Source of the DNA: Paracoccaceae bacterium
GTDB taxonomy: Bacteria; Pseudomonadota; Alphaproteobacteria; Rhodobacterales; Rhodobacteraceae
Direction of reading: 5' to 3'
DNA length: 64,000 nt
NCBI GenBank assembly: GCA_018222585.1
Contig: JAAFAB010000006.1
Location: 1 to 64,000 of the forward strand
The notes under the pieces are model-generated. The model saw nothing but the letters and a program-made list of their open reading frames with translations. It ran no database searches and was not told the DNA's origin. Made by a program: the position numbers and the translations under genes. Positions 45,791 to 54,263 of the stretch are shown here, piece by piece (position 1 is the stretch's first letter; every line of letters starts with the position of its first letter).

Positions 45791-46026
45791 CGCGCATCCA
45801 CCAATGGACCGCGCCCGCCCGAGGCAGCGGCGGGCGGCAGCCCGGTCACCCGAACCAGGCTGAACCGCGGCCCGGGACAGGAACCCATCCCGGGGTCGGG
45901 AAAAATCGCAACCGTCACTTCTCCAAGGGTGCTTGAATGCGACGCGCAACCAGGACGGCTGACCAGGGTGGTGCGATCCGGCTTTGCAACCGGCCATGAA
46001 TGAATGAAGCTGAGAGAATGGTGGGA

Positions 46027-46103
46027 TGGTACCGCCTCCCCGGCTTGAACGGGGGACCTCTGGATCCACAATCCAGCGCTCTAACCAACTGAGCTAAGGC
46101 GGC
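46027..46103 (-). tRNA. tRNA-His (GTG anticodon)
   Basis: 77 nt with the CCA end encoded. D-arm TAGCTCAGTTGGTTAGAGC, anticodon loop TTGTGGA giving GTG, T-arm around GTTCAAG. The acceptor stem begins G1 paired with U72, the discriminator is A73, and no G-1 is encoded as a paired extra base. This is the exceptional tRNA-His form known from alphaproteobacteria, recognised by a divergent histidyl-tRNA synthetase. Confidence 0.95.
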
Positions 46104-46240
46104 ACGTGGAGGGTCATCTACCCAGAGGGGCGAGCGAATGCAAGGGGCCAATCTCACAAATTCGCCCCGCAGCGGGTCCGGCCATGCCGGCGCCTTGACC
46201 GGACCTTGGTCCGGTCCACGGCCTTGCCAGAAAAGAGAAA

Positions 46241-46272
46241 CGCCACCTTCGGGAGAGCATCCGAAGGTGGCG
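46241..46272 (-). terminator. intrinsic terminator on the minus strand, possible small-RNA 3' end
   Basis: Perfect 12-bp stem CGCCACCTTCGG / CCGAAGGTGGCG with an eight-base loop. On the minus strand it is followed by TTTCTCTTTTC. Just before it on the same strand is a second small hairpin, CCCGGA-CGT-TCCGGG (about 46288-46302). No supported minus-strand gene lies between here and mmcB at 46732, which is interrupted by the plus-strand DUF6324 gene. The 46104-46524 interval holds no other gene I can support, so a short minus-strand RNA ending here is possible. Confidence 0.6.
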
Positions 46273-46524
46273 TCTGGGACAAGACCCGGAACGTCCGGGC
46301 TGGATTTTCAAGCATGTGGCACCGAGGGAAGGGACCAGCAGGCTCTGCATCACTGTGTTGAGACCCTTATCCAGCAGAAATGCGGCGAAATTGTGGCAAA
46401 GCCCCCGAATGATCCGCCAGAGGTCTCATTTCCGCCGCAAAGCCCCCGCGCCACCGTCGGCGCCCCCTCTTGCCAATCGCCCCGCTCGCGGGGTAACGAT
46501 CCGCAGCCATTTCCGGAGGTTTCC

Positions 46525-46725
46525 ATGGGCATCGACACTGAACGCGACATCGAGGCGAACCTGCAGATCGGCCCCACCGACGCGGGCATGGTGCGGCTTT
46601 TCATCGAAGCCGGCAGCACCGAGATCCCGATGGACTTCGAACCCGAGGAAGCCCTCGAGATCGCCGAGGAAATCCGCGCCGCAGCAGCGGCAGCCTCTCA
46701 GGCGGGCGGCAAGAAGCGCCGCTGA
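46525..46725 (+). CDS. DUF6324-like small protein
   Basis: 66 residues: MGIDTERDIEANLQIGP, then MVRLFIEAG, MDFEPEEALEIAEEIRAA and a Lys/Arg tail. I recognise the pattern as DUF6324, a short conserved protein of Rhodobacterales; function unknown. A strong CCGGAGGTTTCC precedes the ATG. It is convergent with mmcB, with six bases between stops. Confidence 0.8.
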   Translation: MGIDTERDIEANLQIGPTDAGMVRLFIEAGSTEIPMDFEPEEALEIAEEIRAAAAAASQAGGKKRR

Positions 46726-46731
46726 GCGCCC

Positions 46732-47187
46732 TCAGATCCGGGGATCGCGCAGCGCCTGCAGGCGCCGCGCCGCGTCACGGGCGAATTTCTGCGTCATCGA
46801 CTTGCGCCGGGCGCCGGCCAGCTTGCTTTCGTCCGGCATCCGCACCACCTCGCCGCCATAGGCGTCGGCGATGATGAGGCCACTCTCCTCCGGCAGCAAC
46901 TCGACCGGGAAATCCTGGTCGACGGCCCAGAAGAAGCGGTCGCACCAGTCCAGGTAGCCCTGCCACTTGCTGTCCGACATGAAGTCGGCGCGCGAGCTCT
47001 TGCACTCCACCACCCAGATCTCGCCCTTCGGCCCCAGGCCGATGACATCGACGCGCTTGCCGCGCTCGGGGACGAATTCCTCAAGCGGCGTGAACCCGTG
47101 CGAGAGCAGCAGGCGGCAGACTCCGCGGGCAATCAGTTGGCCGGGCTGGGGGGCGACGGGATCGGGGGCAAGGGGGGTCACGGGCAT
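46732..47187 (-). CDS. mmcB: MmcB family DNA repair-associated protein
   Basis: 151 residues. MmcB/DUF1052-type nuclease-like fold: GQLIARGVCRLLLSHGF, then FVPERGKRVDVIGLGPKGEIWVVECKSSRADFMSD with the PD-(D/E)xK-like D-x(n)-E-x-K pattern (D in RVDVI, VECKS), WCDRFFWAVDQDFP and ADAYGGEVVR. MmcB in Caulobacter is a DNA-damage-induced protein. The start at 47187 gives the family length; the ribosome-binding site is weak. The long frame extending to 49038 is antisense to other genes. Confidence 0.87.
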   Translation of the reverse strand: MPVTPLAPDPVAPQPGQLIARGVCRLLLSHGFTPLEEFVPERGKRVDVIGLGPKGEIWVVECKSSRADFMSDSKWQGYLDWCDRFFWAVDQDFPVELLPEESGLIIADAYGGEVVRMPDESKLAGARRKSMTQKFARDAARRLQALRDPRI

Positions 47188-47292
47188 GGCAGCATTCTGA
47201 ACATTCCGTGAACAGGCGCAAGCCCCTTTGGTCCCCGGCAAGGCGACGCCTATGTTTCCAGGATGGGCAGGCCAAGAGGGGCGAGGAATCAC

Positions 47293-48585
47293 GTGAGCGA
47301 CAAGACCGAAGACCGCGACAAGATCGAAGGCCAGGGGGCCGCGCAGCCTGATCCCCGCGCCCGCATGGTGCACGAGCTGGAGGGCCACCTGGGCATCCTC
47401 GACACTTTCACCGGCGCAGCCCTCGGCGTGCTGGCGGTGGCCTCGGGGATCTATACCTACCTCGGGGTGCAATCGCTGCTGGACGGCGACGGCGCCATGC
47501 AGGCCTTTGCCGCCATTGCCTATTCCGTCGCCGTCTCGACCGGGATCTTCGTCTTCTGGTCCTACCTGATGCGCCTCTTCCCGGCCATGCGCTCGGCCCG
47601 GTCGCGCGCCGGGCTGCTGGCCGCCATGGGCCTGGGATCGCTGGCCATCGTGGCGATGTCCTCCTGGCTGAACGCGGCGGCGCTGGCGGGGGGCGCAGCG
47701 GTGGAACAGCACCTGGCCGAGACCGTGCAGGACTACCAGGCGGCGCTGGAGCGCGCCAACGAGAACGCCCTGGCCGCCCAGGGTCTGCAACGCGACGTGG
47801 CGCGGGTTCAGCAGAGCTTTGCGGACCTGTCCGAGCAGGAGGCATCGGGCGGGCTTTCGGGGCTGGCCGGGCGCGGCGCGGTCTTCCGCGTGCTGCGCCA
47901 GAAGTCCGAGGAACTGTCGGCGCTGGAACAGCAGATCGCGGCCCAGTCGCCGCTGGTCGATGCGGCCTTCACCGAGGGCAACGCGATCCTCAGCCGGATG
48001 CGCGCCCTGACGGTGGAACCCGGCCCCGTCGAAACCCGCGCGGTAGAGTTCTCCGAGGAAGCCGTGCAACTTGCCGGGCTGATCGCGCGGCTGCGTCAGC
48101 TCTCGGTGGCGCCGCTGGTGGAACGCGCGGCGCAGGATCTGACCGCCTCGGTGGTGCTGCCGGAACTGGACGGCGGCAGCGAAACCTCGCGCCTGGCGCA
48201 GGGCACGACCATCGCCTCGGTGCTGGACGTGCTGGCACAGCGCGCCACCACGCTGGAGAGCGCCGCCACCCAGGTCATCGCCCTGCCCGCCCCGGTCGAG
48301 ATCACCTATACCCCCCTGTCGCCCGCCGATGCGGTGATCCGCTACGCCGGCAATTTCGTGCCCTCCTGGGCCGGGGCCATCGCCATCGACCTGCTGCCGG
48401 CGGTGCTGGTGCTGATCCTTGCCGTCACCCATACCGCCATCCGCTCGGGCCGCGAGGCGGTGCCGATCGAGGACCGGATGACGGTCTCGGAATTGCGCGC
48501 GGCGCTGGCGGCGGCGCGCGACGTCGATGTCGCCCTGGCCGAGGGGCGGGTCAGCGCAAGCCGCAAGGATGCGCCGGATGTCTGA
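47293..48585 (+). CDS. conserved membrane protein with coiled-coil region
   Basis: 430 residues, not assigned to a known family. Three hydrophobic segments lie near residues 37-60, 72-95 and 107-135. A long Gln/Glu/Ala-rich, coiled-coil-forming part follows (about 140-240), then a periplasmic-looking section and a fourth transmembrane segment near 355-378 (GAIAIDLLPAVLVLILAVTH). I choose the GTG at 47293 because GCGAGG precedes it; an ATG at 47263 lacks a ribosome-binding site. It overlaps the next gene by eight bases, which suggests a two-component membrane/periplasm unit. Confidence 0.75.
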   Translation: MSDKTEDRDKIEGQGAAQPDPRARMVHELEGHLGILDTFTGAALGVLAVASGIYTYLGVQSLLDGDGAMQAFAAIAYSVAVSTGIFVFWSYLMRLFPAMRSARSRAGLLAAMGLGSLAIVAMSSWLNAAALAGGAAVEQHLAETVQDYQAALERANENALAAQGLQRDVARVQQSFADLSEQEASGGLSGLAGRGAVFRVLRQKSEELSALEQQIAAQSPLVDAAFTEGNAILSRMRALTVEPGPVETRAVEFSEEAVQLAGLIARLRQLSVAPLVERAAQDLTASVVLPELDGGSETSRLAQGTTIASVLDVLAQRATTLESAATQVIALPAPVEITYTPLSPADAVIRYAGNFVPSWAGAIAIDLLPAVLVLILAVTHTAIRSGREAVPIEDRMTVSELRAALAAARDVDVALAEGRVSASRKDAPDV

Positions 48586-49327
48586 AGCCAATGAAGGCGT
48601 GACCCTGCGCCGCGCCCTCACCGGGGTGCTGGGCTTCCAGGTCGTGTTGGCGCTGCTGCTGTTCGTCGGCGACCTGGGGGAGGGCTTTGTCTGGCCGCGC
48701 CGTGGCGCCGATGCGCCGGGCTTCGACCAGCCGACCGCCCCCGGCGACCAGACCCGCCGCTTCGAACCGACCCGCCCTGCCGGCCCCGGTGTCGCGCCCT
48801 CGGGCCCGATGCCCGAGCGACTGGTGCTGACCGAACGGGAAGGCGCCTGGTATCTGTCGGGCAATATCTCTCCGGGCGACGGCGCGCGCATCGCCCGACA
48901 GATCGACGCCCGAGAGGGCGAGACAGCGCCGGAGCAGATCTTTCTCGACAGCCCCGGCGGCTCGGTCCAGGACGCTCTGGAGCTGGGCCGGGCGCTGCGC
49001 GCGGCAGGTCTGGGCACCAACATGGAGGACGGCGCCATCTGCCTCTCGGCCTGCCCCTACCTGCTGGCGGGCGGCGTGACCCGCCGCGCCGACGAAGGCG
49101 CGCGGATCGGGGTGCACCAGCATTACTTCGGCGAGAACACCCTGCTGCCCGCCTTCACCGCCGTATCGGATATCCAGCGCGGTCAGGGCCTGGTGATGCG
49201 CTACCTCGAGGAAATGGGCGTCGACCCGCGCCTGATGGGCCCCGCGCTGATGACCCCGCCGGACGAGATCTACCTGCTGACCCGCGAGGAGCTTGCGGAC
49301 TACGCGTTGCTTGCAGAGGCGGGCTGA
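48578..49327 (+). CDS. ClpP/crotonase-fold periplasmic protein (COG3904-like)
   Basis: 249 residues. N-terminal signal anchor (LTGVLGFQVVLALLLFVGDL, about 13-32), a Pro-rich linker, then a ClpP-like domain: FLDSPGGSVQDALELGRALRAAGLGT, ICLSACPYLLAGGVTRRAD and RIGVHQHYF. The nucleophile-type Ser in LSAC and the His in GVHQ are positioned as in COG3904 predicted periplasmic serine proteases. Activity is not proven for this group. Translationally coupled to the upstream membrane protein by an eight-base overlap. 49328-49583 downstream holds no supported gene. Confidence 0.82.
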   Translation: MSEANEGVTLRRALTGVLGFQVVLALLLFVGDLGEGFVWPRRGADAPGFDQPTAPGDQTRRFEPTRPAGPGVAPSGPMPERLVLTEREGAWYLSGNISPGDGARIARQIDAREGETAPEQIFLDSPGGSVQDALELGRALRAAGLGTNMEDGAICLSACPYLLAGGVTRRADEGARIGVHQHYFGENTLLPAFTAVSDIQRGQGLVMRYLEEMGVDPRLMGPALMTPPDEIYLLTREELADYALLAEAG

Positions 49328-49583
49328 ATCCGCTGAATTCTACGGGATCCCCTTGCCGAGCGCCCCGCAAGGGCCTAGGTGAGGGATCGGCGGGTGCTGC
49401 CCTTCTCGTGTACGGTTACATTCCGGTGGCCTTAAGCAAATCCGAGGGAGCTGGCTCTGTCCGGGCCGTGGTCCGGTTACCTGGCGCCCACCTGATCATC
49501 AGGTCCTCGGGAATGCGTCAACCCAACGGTTGCGTGCGGGCCCGCCACTTTCCCCGAAGTTTCGCCGCAAGGTGAATGGCTTG

Positions 49584-49883
49584 TCAGCCTTTCTTCACCC
49601 GCGCCTCGACGCGGACGGGCTGGGCCAGCAGCGGCAGGCGCGTGCCGCCGCGCGGCGCGTCCTCGTCCTTCAGGCGCATCACCGAGATGGCGAACTGCAC
49701 CCCGGCAAAGACAATCCCGTTCGAGAAGAAGATCAGGAAGGCGCCGAGGATCCCGTCGGATGAGCCAAGGACAAGCCGCTGCAAGCCCATGACATCGAAG
49801 CAGATCAGACCCGCGGTGAACACCGCGGAAATCCCGAAACCGATCAGGCATTGGGTGATGTAGAGACGGATGAGCTTGGGCAT
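49584..49883 (-). CDS. conserved small membrane protein, unknown function
   Basis: 99 residues. Two hydrophobic segments (about 8-28, LYITQCLIGFGISAVFTAGLI; about 44-66, GILGAFLIFFSNGIVFAGVQFAI) with a short basic C-terminal tail. ATG at 49883 preceded by GGAGGTTCCC. Divergent from the ATPase gene at 49971. I recognise the general type as conserved in Rhodobacterales; no function can be given. Confidence 0.72.
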   Translation of the reverse strand: MPKLIRLYITQCLIGFGISAVFTAGLICFDVMGLQRLVLGSSDGILGAFLIFFSNGIVFAGVQFAISVMRLKDEDAPRGGTRLPLLAQPVRVEARVKKG

Positions 49884-49970
49884 GGGAACCTCCGTGGATG
49901 CCCTCAGCCTAGCCCGACTCACCCGCTGCCGGCCAGAAGACCCGTTGTCGCGGGCGAGGGTTGCCAGACC

Positions 49971-50507
49971 ATGCGAAATTTCCACGTTATTTCAGGCTGT
50001 TCCGGCGGCGGAAAGTCGACCCTGCTGGAGGCGCTGCGCCAGAGCGGCGCCCATGTGGTGCCGGAACCGGGGCGGCGGATCGTCGAGGCAGAGCGTGACC
50101 CGGACAGCCCCCGCCTGCCCTGGAACGACCTGGCCTGCTTTGCCGAGGCCGCCATCGCCCTGGCCCTGGAGGACCTCGCGCGCACCCGCGCCCTGCCCGG
50201 TCCGGTCTTCTTCGATCGCGGGCTGGTCGATGCGGTCGCCGCACGCTGGCAGGCCCGGGGCGCGCCCGAACGGGCCGGTAAGGACCCGCTGCTGCAGGCC
50301 CGACCCTATGCGCGAAGGGTCTTCCTGACGCCCCCCTGGCCCGACATCCATGTCACCGATGCCACCCGTCCGCATGGGCTGGCCGAGGCCATGGCAGAGC
50401 ATGAACGGCTGGCCCGGCTCTACCCCGCCCTAGGTTACGAGGTCATGGAGATCCCCCGCGCGAGCGTCAGCCAGCGCGCCGATTTCGTTCGGCGTTTCAC
50501 GGGGTAG
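49971..50507 (+). CDS. AAA-type ATP-binding protein (AAA_28-like)
   Basis: 178 residues. P-loop ISGCSGGGKSTLLEALRQ near residues 7-24, EPGRRIVEAE and a Walker-B-like FFDRGLVDAVAA. The pattern fits the small P-loop nucleotidases/kinases of the AAA_28 group (predicted ATPases such as the NadR-type kinase relatives). The substrate is unknown. Start ATG 49971. Convergent with nusB, three bases between stops. Confidence 0.8.
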   Translation: MRNFHVISGCSGGGKSTLLEALRQSGAHVVPEPGRRIVEAERDPDSPRLPWNDLACFAEAAIALALEDLARTRALPGPVFFDRGLVDAVAARWQARGAPERAGKDPLLQARPYARRVFLTPPWPDIHVTDATRPHGLAEAMAEHERLARLYPALGYEVMEIPRASVSQRADFVRRFTG

Positions 50508-50510
50508 AGG

Positions 50511-51005
50511 TCAGAACGCCTCGGGCCGGGCTTCCCGCGCCATGTGGTCAAGCACGGCGTTGACGAACTTGGCTTCCTTGCCCTCGGGAAAGAACGCCTT
50601 GGCCACGTCGACATATTCGACGATCACCACCTTCGGCGGCGCCTCGCCCTCGATCAACTCGGCACCGGCAGCGCGGAAGAGCGCCCGCAGGGTGGTGTCG
50701 ATGCGACCCAGCGGCCATTTGGCGACCAGCGCGCGGTCGGTCATCTGGTCGACCTTCACCTGCCAGTTGACCGCGTCGCGCAGGGTCTTGCGGAACAGCT
50801 CGACATCGCCTTCCTGGAAATCGCCCTCTTCGTAGGAGGCGCCAAAGCGGTGATCCTCGAACTCGACGATGACCCGGTCGACGGCCTGCCCCCCCAGCTC
50901 CAGCTGGTAGAGCGCCTGCACCGCGTAGAGACGCGACGCAGAGCGCATCTTGCGCTTCTGGTTGCCCGAAAGGGGCGCGGCGGGGGTCGGGGTCTCGTCA
51001 CTCAT
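50511..51005 (-). CDS. nusB: transcription antitermination factor NusB
   Basis: 164 residues. All-helical NusB fold: RLYAVQALYQLELGG, then LVAKWPLGRIDTTLRALFRAAGAELI and VIVEYVDVAKAFFPEGKEAKFVNAVLDHMA. Binds boxA RNA with NusE for rRNA antitermination. Last gene of the ribE-hyp-ribB-ribH-nusB series on the minus strand, an order typical of alphaproteobacteria. Confidence 0.95.
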   Translation of the reverse strand: MSDETPTPAAPLSGNQKRKMRSASRLYAVQALYQLELGGQAVDRVIVEFEDHRFGASYEEGDFQEGDVELFRKTLRDAVNWQVKVDQMTDRALVAKWPLGRIDTTLRALFRAAGAELIEGEAPPKVVIVEYVDVAKAFFPEGKEAKFVNAVLDHMAREARPEAF

Positions 51006-51041
51006 CTCGGGCGTCTTTTCTGCTGGCGGTCAGCGCCGGGC

Positions 51042-51572
51042 TCATTGCCCGGCCAGGCTGGCCTCGTCTGCGGCGGGCAGGAATCCCACGCCGCTTTTCG
51101 GAGCGCCCCATTTGCGCGAAAGCGCGACGAGATGCAAGGCCGCAGCGGCCGCGCCGCCACCCTTGTTCTGTTCGGCCACGCGGGCGCGGGCAAGCGCCTG
51201 GTCGCGGTTCTCGACCGTGAGGATGCCATTGCCGATGCACAGACCCTGCAGCCCCAACAGGGTGAGCCCGCGCGAGCTGTCGTTGCAAACCGTGTCGTAA
51301 TGGGTCGTCTCGCCGCGAATGACGCAGCCGAGGGCGACACAGGCATCGAAATCGGCCATGCGACCGGCCATGGCGATGGCGGTCGGGATCTCCAGCGCGC
51401 CGGGCACCTCGATCAACTCGTGGGTGGCACCCCAGGCCTCGATCTCGGCCCTCGCGCCGGCGATCAGCTCGTCGGCGATGTCCTTGTAATAGGGCGCGAC
51501 GACGATCAGAACCTTGACCGGCTTGGAGAAACTGCCGCGCGGCAGGGTGTAGTGCTGTTCGGAACCGGCCAT
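51042..51572 (-). CDS. ribH: 6,7-dimethyl-8-ribityllumazine synthase
   Basis: 176 residues. Condenses 5-amino-6-ribitylaminouracil with dihydroxybutanone phosphate. Core motifs: VLIVVAPYYKDIADELIAGA, EVPGALEIPTAI, CVALGCVIRGETTHYDTVCNDSSRGLT with the active-site His. It is longer than the usual 150-160 residues by a short N-terminal and a C-terminal tail. 36 bases before nusB, 9 after ribB. Confidence 0.95.
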   Translation of the reverse strand: MAGSEQHYTLPRGSFSKPVKVLIVVAPYYKDIADELIAGARAEIEAWGATHELIEVPGALEIPTAIAMAGRMADFDACVALGCVIRGETTHYDTVCNDSSRGLTLLGLQGLCIGNGILTVENRDQALARARVAEQNKGGGAAAAALHLVALSRKWGAPKSGVGFLPAADEASLAGQ

Positions 51573-51581
51573 GGCCCCCTC

Positions 51582-52712
51582 CTATTCGGTGATCCGGCGC
51601 GTGCCGGAGATTTCCAGCCCGTAGGCATCCAGGCCCACGACATTGGGCTGCGGGGAATTGGTCAGCAGGACCAGCTTGGACAGCCCGAGCGTGGTCAGGA
51701 TCTGCGCGCCAAGGCCATACTGGCGCAGGGTCTGCGGCGAGACCTCCTCGCCACTGACCAGTTTCATCTGCAGGTCACGCAGCAGCACGACGACGCCACG
51801 CCCCTCGTTGGCGATCAGCCGCATGGAATCGCGGAACTCGTTGGCGCGGCCCGCCGAGCAGACCCCGGCCACGTCGCGCAGCGGATCCAGCGCGTGCATC
51901 CGCACCAGCACCGGCTCCTCGCCCGAGATATCGCCCTTGATCATCACGATATGTTCGGCGCCCTGGGTTTCATCGACGTAAATCTTCAAGGCCCATTCGC
52001 CGCCGAACTCGGTCTGGACGATCTCCTCCTTCTCGACGCGCACGAGGTTGTCGTTGCGGCGTCGGTAGGCGATCAGGTCCGAGATCGTGCCGATCTTCAG
52101 GTTGTGGCGCTGCGCGAAGGCGATCAGCTCGGGCAGGCGCGACATGGTGCCGTCCTCGTTCATGATCTCGCAGATCACGCCCGAGGGGTTGAGGCCGGCC
52201 AGCCGGGAGACGTCGACAGCCGCTTCGGTATGGCCGGCGCGCACCAGCACGCCGCCCTCGCGGGCGCGCAGTGGGAAGACGTGGCCGGGGGTGGCGATGT
52301 CCTGCTGCCCCTTGCCCGCATCGATGGCCACGGCCACGGTGCGGGCCCGGTCATGGGCCGAAATGCCGGTCGAGACACCCTCGCGGGCCTCGATGGAAAC
52401 GGTGAAGTTGGTCTCGTGGCGCGACGAGTTCTGCGACGACATCAGCGGCAGGCCAAGCTGGTCAACCCGTTCCCCCGTCAGGGAAAGACAGATCAGGCCG
52501 CGCCCGTGGGTGGCCATGAAGTTGATCGCCTCGGGGGTCGCCATCTGGGCCGGGATCACCAGGTCGCCCTCGTTCTCGCGGTCCTCGTGGTCGACGAGGA
52601 TGAACATCCGGCCGTTGCGGGCGTCCTCGATGATCTCCTCGATGGAGGAGATCGCATCGGACCAGCTCTGCTCGACCGGGCCCTTGGCTTCATAGGCGGC
52701 GCTATCGCTCAT
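51582..52712 (-). CDS. ribB: 3,4-dihydroxy-2-butanone 4-phosphate synthase with degenerate GTP cyclohydrolase II domain (RibBX type)
   Basis: 376 residues. The N-terminal RibB domain (to about 215) is intact: LVDHEDRENEGDLVIPA, THGRGLICLSLT, TGISAHDRARTV, GHVFPLRAREGGVLVRAGHTEAAVDV. The C-terminal half has the length and end of GTP cyclohydrolase II (GAQILTTLGLSKLVLLTNSP) but lacks its zinc site: the GD-x8-C-x-C cluster is replaced and only one Cys (GVCSAG) remains. The catalytic EGRGIGL block is also lost. So only the RibB reaction is expected, and a separate RibA must be encoded elsewhere. ATG 52712 after CAGGAGTGAGTG. Confidence 0.92.
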   Translation of the reverse strand: MSDSAAYEAKGPVEQSWSDAISSIEEIIEDARNGRMFILVDHEDRENEGDLVIPAQMATPEAINFMATHGRGLICLSLTGERVDQLGLPLMSSQNSSRHETNFTVSIEAREGVSTGISAHDRARTVAVAIDAGKGQQDIATPGHVFPLRAREGGVLVRAGHTEAAVDVSRLAGLNPSGVICEIMNEDGTMSRLPELIAFAQRHNLKIGTISDLIAYRRRNDNLVRVEKEEIVQTEFGGEWALKIYVDETQGAEHIVMIKGDISGEEPVLVRMHALDPLRDVAGVCSAGRANEFRDSMRLIANEGRGVVVLLRDLQMKLVSGEEVSPQTLRQYGLGAQILTTLGLSKLVLLTNSPQPNVVGLDAYGLEISGTRRITE

Positions 52713-52882
52713 CACTCACTCCTGACGTTTTTTGCGGCCATAGCGCAGGCGCAGGGGAAAGGCCAGTAAAACGCGGCGGAGCCGAGCGCGGAGACCTGTG
52801 CGAAGGCGCACATGACGCCGGAGGGAACCGGGAAAAAGTGCGTTGATAAAATAACGGCATCGCTTCGGCGCCCGGCGCAGGG

Positions 52883-53464
52883 TCAGCCGAAGAGAGCGTC
52901 CCCCGGCAGCGCGCCACCGAGGCCACCGGCGGCAACCCATTCGGCCTCCAGGCCAAGGGCGGTGATCGCCACCAGCCCGGCGGCGGGCAGGCGGCCCTGG
53001 GCGCGGGCGAGGGCCGCGCGGATCTCGGGGAAGCTGCCAAGCAGCGGCGGCGCGGGAAAGACGAGGTCGAGCCCCGCCACGCGCTCCAGCAGCAGGCGCG
53101 GGTCCAGAGGCGGCTGCGCCAGCCCGATGCGCAGCACATGGCGCAGCGACAACAGTTTCTCGGTGATCCGGGGGGCGACGGGGGCGGCATTGGACTGGAC
53201 GCCGAGGGCGTTCGAGGAAATCAGGTAACCCGCGATATCCCGGCCGGAGGTGGCGCGGATACGGCAGTAATCGGCATAGGACAGGCCCAGTTCCTTGGCG
53301 CGGGCGATGCGCATCCGGTGGATGGCGACGGGGATGCGGGCCTCGCGGTGGCTGGCCTGCGCGCGGGTCCAGGCATGGACGCGAAACTGCCGCCCGGCAT
53401 CCATCGAGGGGCCCTGGTTGTGGCCGATGCCGGCCCAGGGCCTGCCCCCGTCGCCCTCGTTCAC
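52883..53464 (-). CDS. conserved hypothetical protein in rib operon
   Basis: 193 residues, no recognised domain. It has AGIGHNQGPSM near the N-terminus, then YADYCRIRATSGRDIAGYLISSNALG and LSLRHVLRIG. No membrane segment or signal peptide. It overlaps ribE by four bases and lies 170 bases before ribB, so it is co-transcribed with riboflavin genes. The 170-base gap after it carries no supported gene. Function is unknown. Confidence 0.7.
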   Translation of the reverse strand: MNEGDGGRPWAGIGHNQGPSMDAGRQFRVHAWTRAQASHREARIPVAIHRMRIARAKELGLSYADYCRIRATSGRDIAGYLISSNALGVQSNAAPVAPRITEKLLSLRHVLRIGLAQPPLDPRLLLERVAGLDLVFPAPPLLGSFPEIRAALARAQGRLPAAGLVAITALGLEAEWVAAGGLGGALPGDALFG

Positions 53465-54048
53465 GCGAACTCCTGCAGGCGGGCCACGTAGCGGGCCATG
53501 GTGTCGACTTCCAGGTTGATGCGGTCGCCCTCGGCGACACGGCCCCAGGTGGTGACGGACTTGGTGTGCGGGATCACGTTGACACCGAAGGTGGCGCCCT
53601 CGACCTCGTTCACCGTCAGCGAGGTGCCGTTCAGCGCGATCGAGCCCTTGGGCGCGATGAACCTGGCCAGCGCCTCGGGGGCGCGGAAGGTCATCCGGGT
53701 GCTGTCGCCCTCGTCCTTCAGCGAAACCAGCTCGGCGACGCCATCGACATGGCCCGAGACGATATGCCCGCCCAGTTCGTCACCGACCTTCAGGGCGCGC
53801 TCCAGGTTGACGGTCCGCCCTTCGGCCCAGGTGTCGAGGTTGGTCTTCGACAGGGTTTCGGCGCTGATCTCGACATCGAACCAGTCACCGCCGGTGGCGA
53901 TGACCGTCAGGCAGACGCCGTCGCAGGCGATCGAGGCGCCGAGGTCGACACCCGCCATGTCATAGTGACAGCCGATGCGCGCCAGCAGGTCGCCGCGGTG
54001 CTGAAGCGACCTGACCTCGCCCATGTCGGTGATGATGCCGGTGAACAT
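53461..54048 (-). CDS. ribE: riboflavin synthase, alpha subunit
   Basis: 195 residues. Two homologous lumazine-binding barrels: MFTGIITDMGEV and GASIACDGVCLTVI in the first, GHIVSGHVDGVAEL and KGSIALNGTSLTVNEV in the second. It dismutates two lumazine molecules to riboflavin. ATG 54048 with AAGGAGAGCCCAC. It heads the ribE-hyp-ribB-ribH-nusB transcript, divergent from the kpsS-like gene. No FMN riboswitch was recognised upstream. Confidence 0.95.
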   Translation of the reverse strand: MFTGIITDMGEVRSLQHRGDLLARIGCHYDMAGVDLGASIACDGVCLTVIATGGDWFDVEISAETLSKTNLDTWAEGRTVNLERALKVGDELGGHIVSGHVDGVAELVSLKDEGDSTRMTFRAPEALARFIAPKGSIALNGTSLTVNEVEGATFGVNVIPHTKSVTTWGRVAEGDRINLEVDTMARYVARLQEFA

Positions 54049-54263
54049 GTGGGCTCTCCTTGCCGTGGCGGTGACGTTGCCTCGGCGTAGCGCGCTGCGC
54101 GGGCCGGTGCAAGACGGCAGGCGGCCTTGCCCGGCATCGGCCGCAGCACGGCCCCATTTCCGCCGGTTTGACGGGCTAGCAATATCTCCGCAATATGGAG
54201 GTGGGGCAAGGGAAGGCCCCACGACAATGGCAACGGGGCGCCCGGCGTATCCCGGAGGGACAG

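Noticed and set aside
44635-46071. 478-codon minus-strand frame as a full-length protein
   Set aside because: Only its C-terminal part (44822-45162) resembles a protein family; the rest is antisense to the CoA-transferase remnant.
49328-49583. Small RNA or gene in the gap, including the CCTGATCATCAGG palindrome near 49492
   Set aside because: The palindrome is short, has no terminator signature and the open frames there lack ribosome-binding sites.
50544-52769. 741-codon plus-strand frame
   Set aside because: Antisense of nusB, ribH and ribB.
54049-54263. FMN riboswitch upstream of ribE
   Set aside because: The conserved RFN sequence blocks were not found here or before nrdR-ribD.
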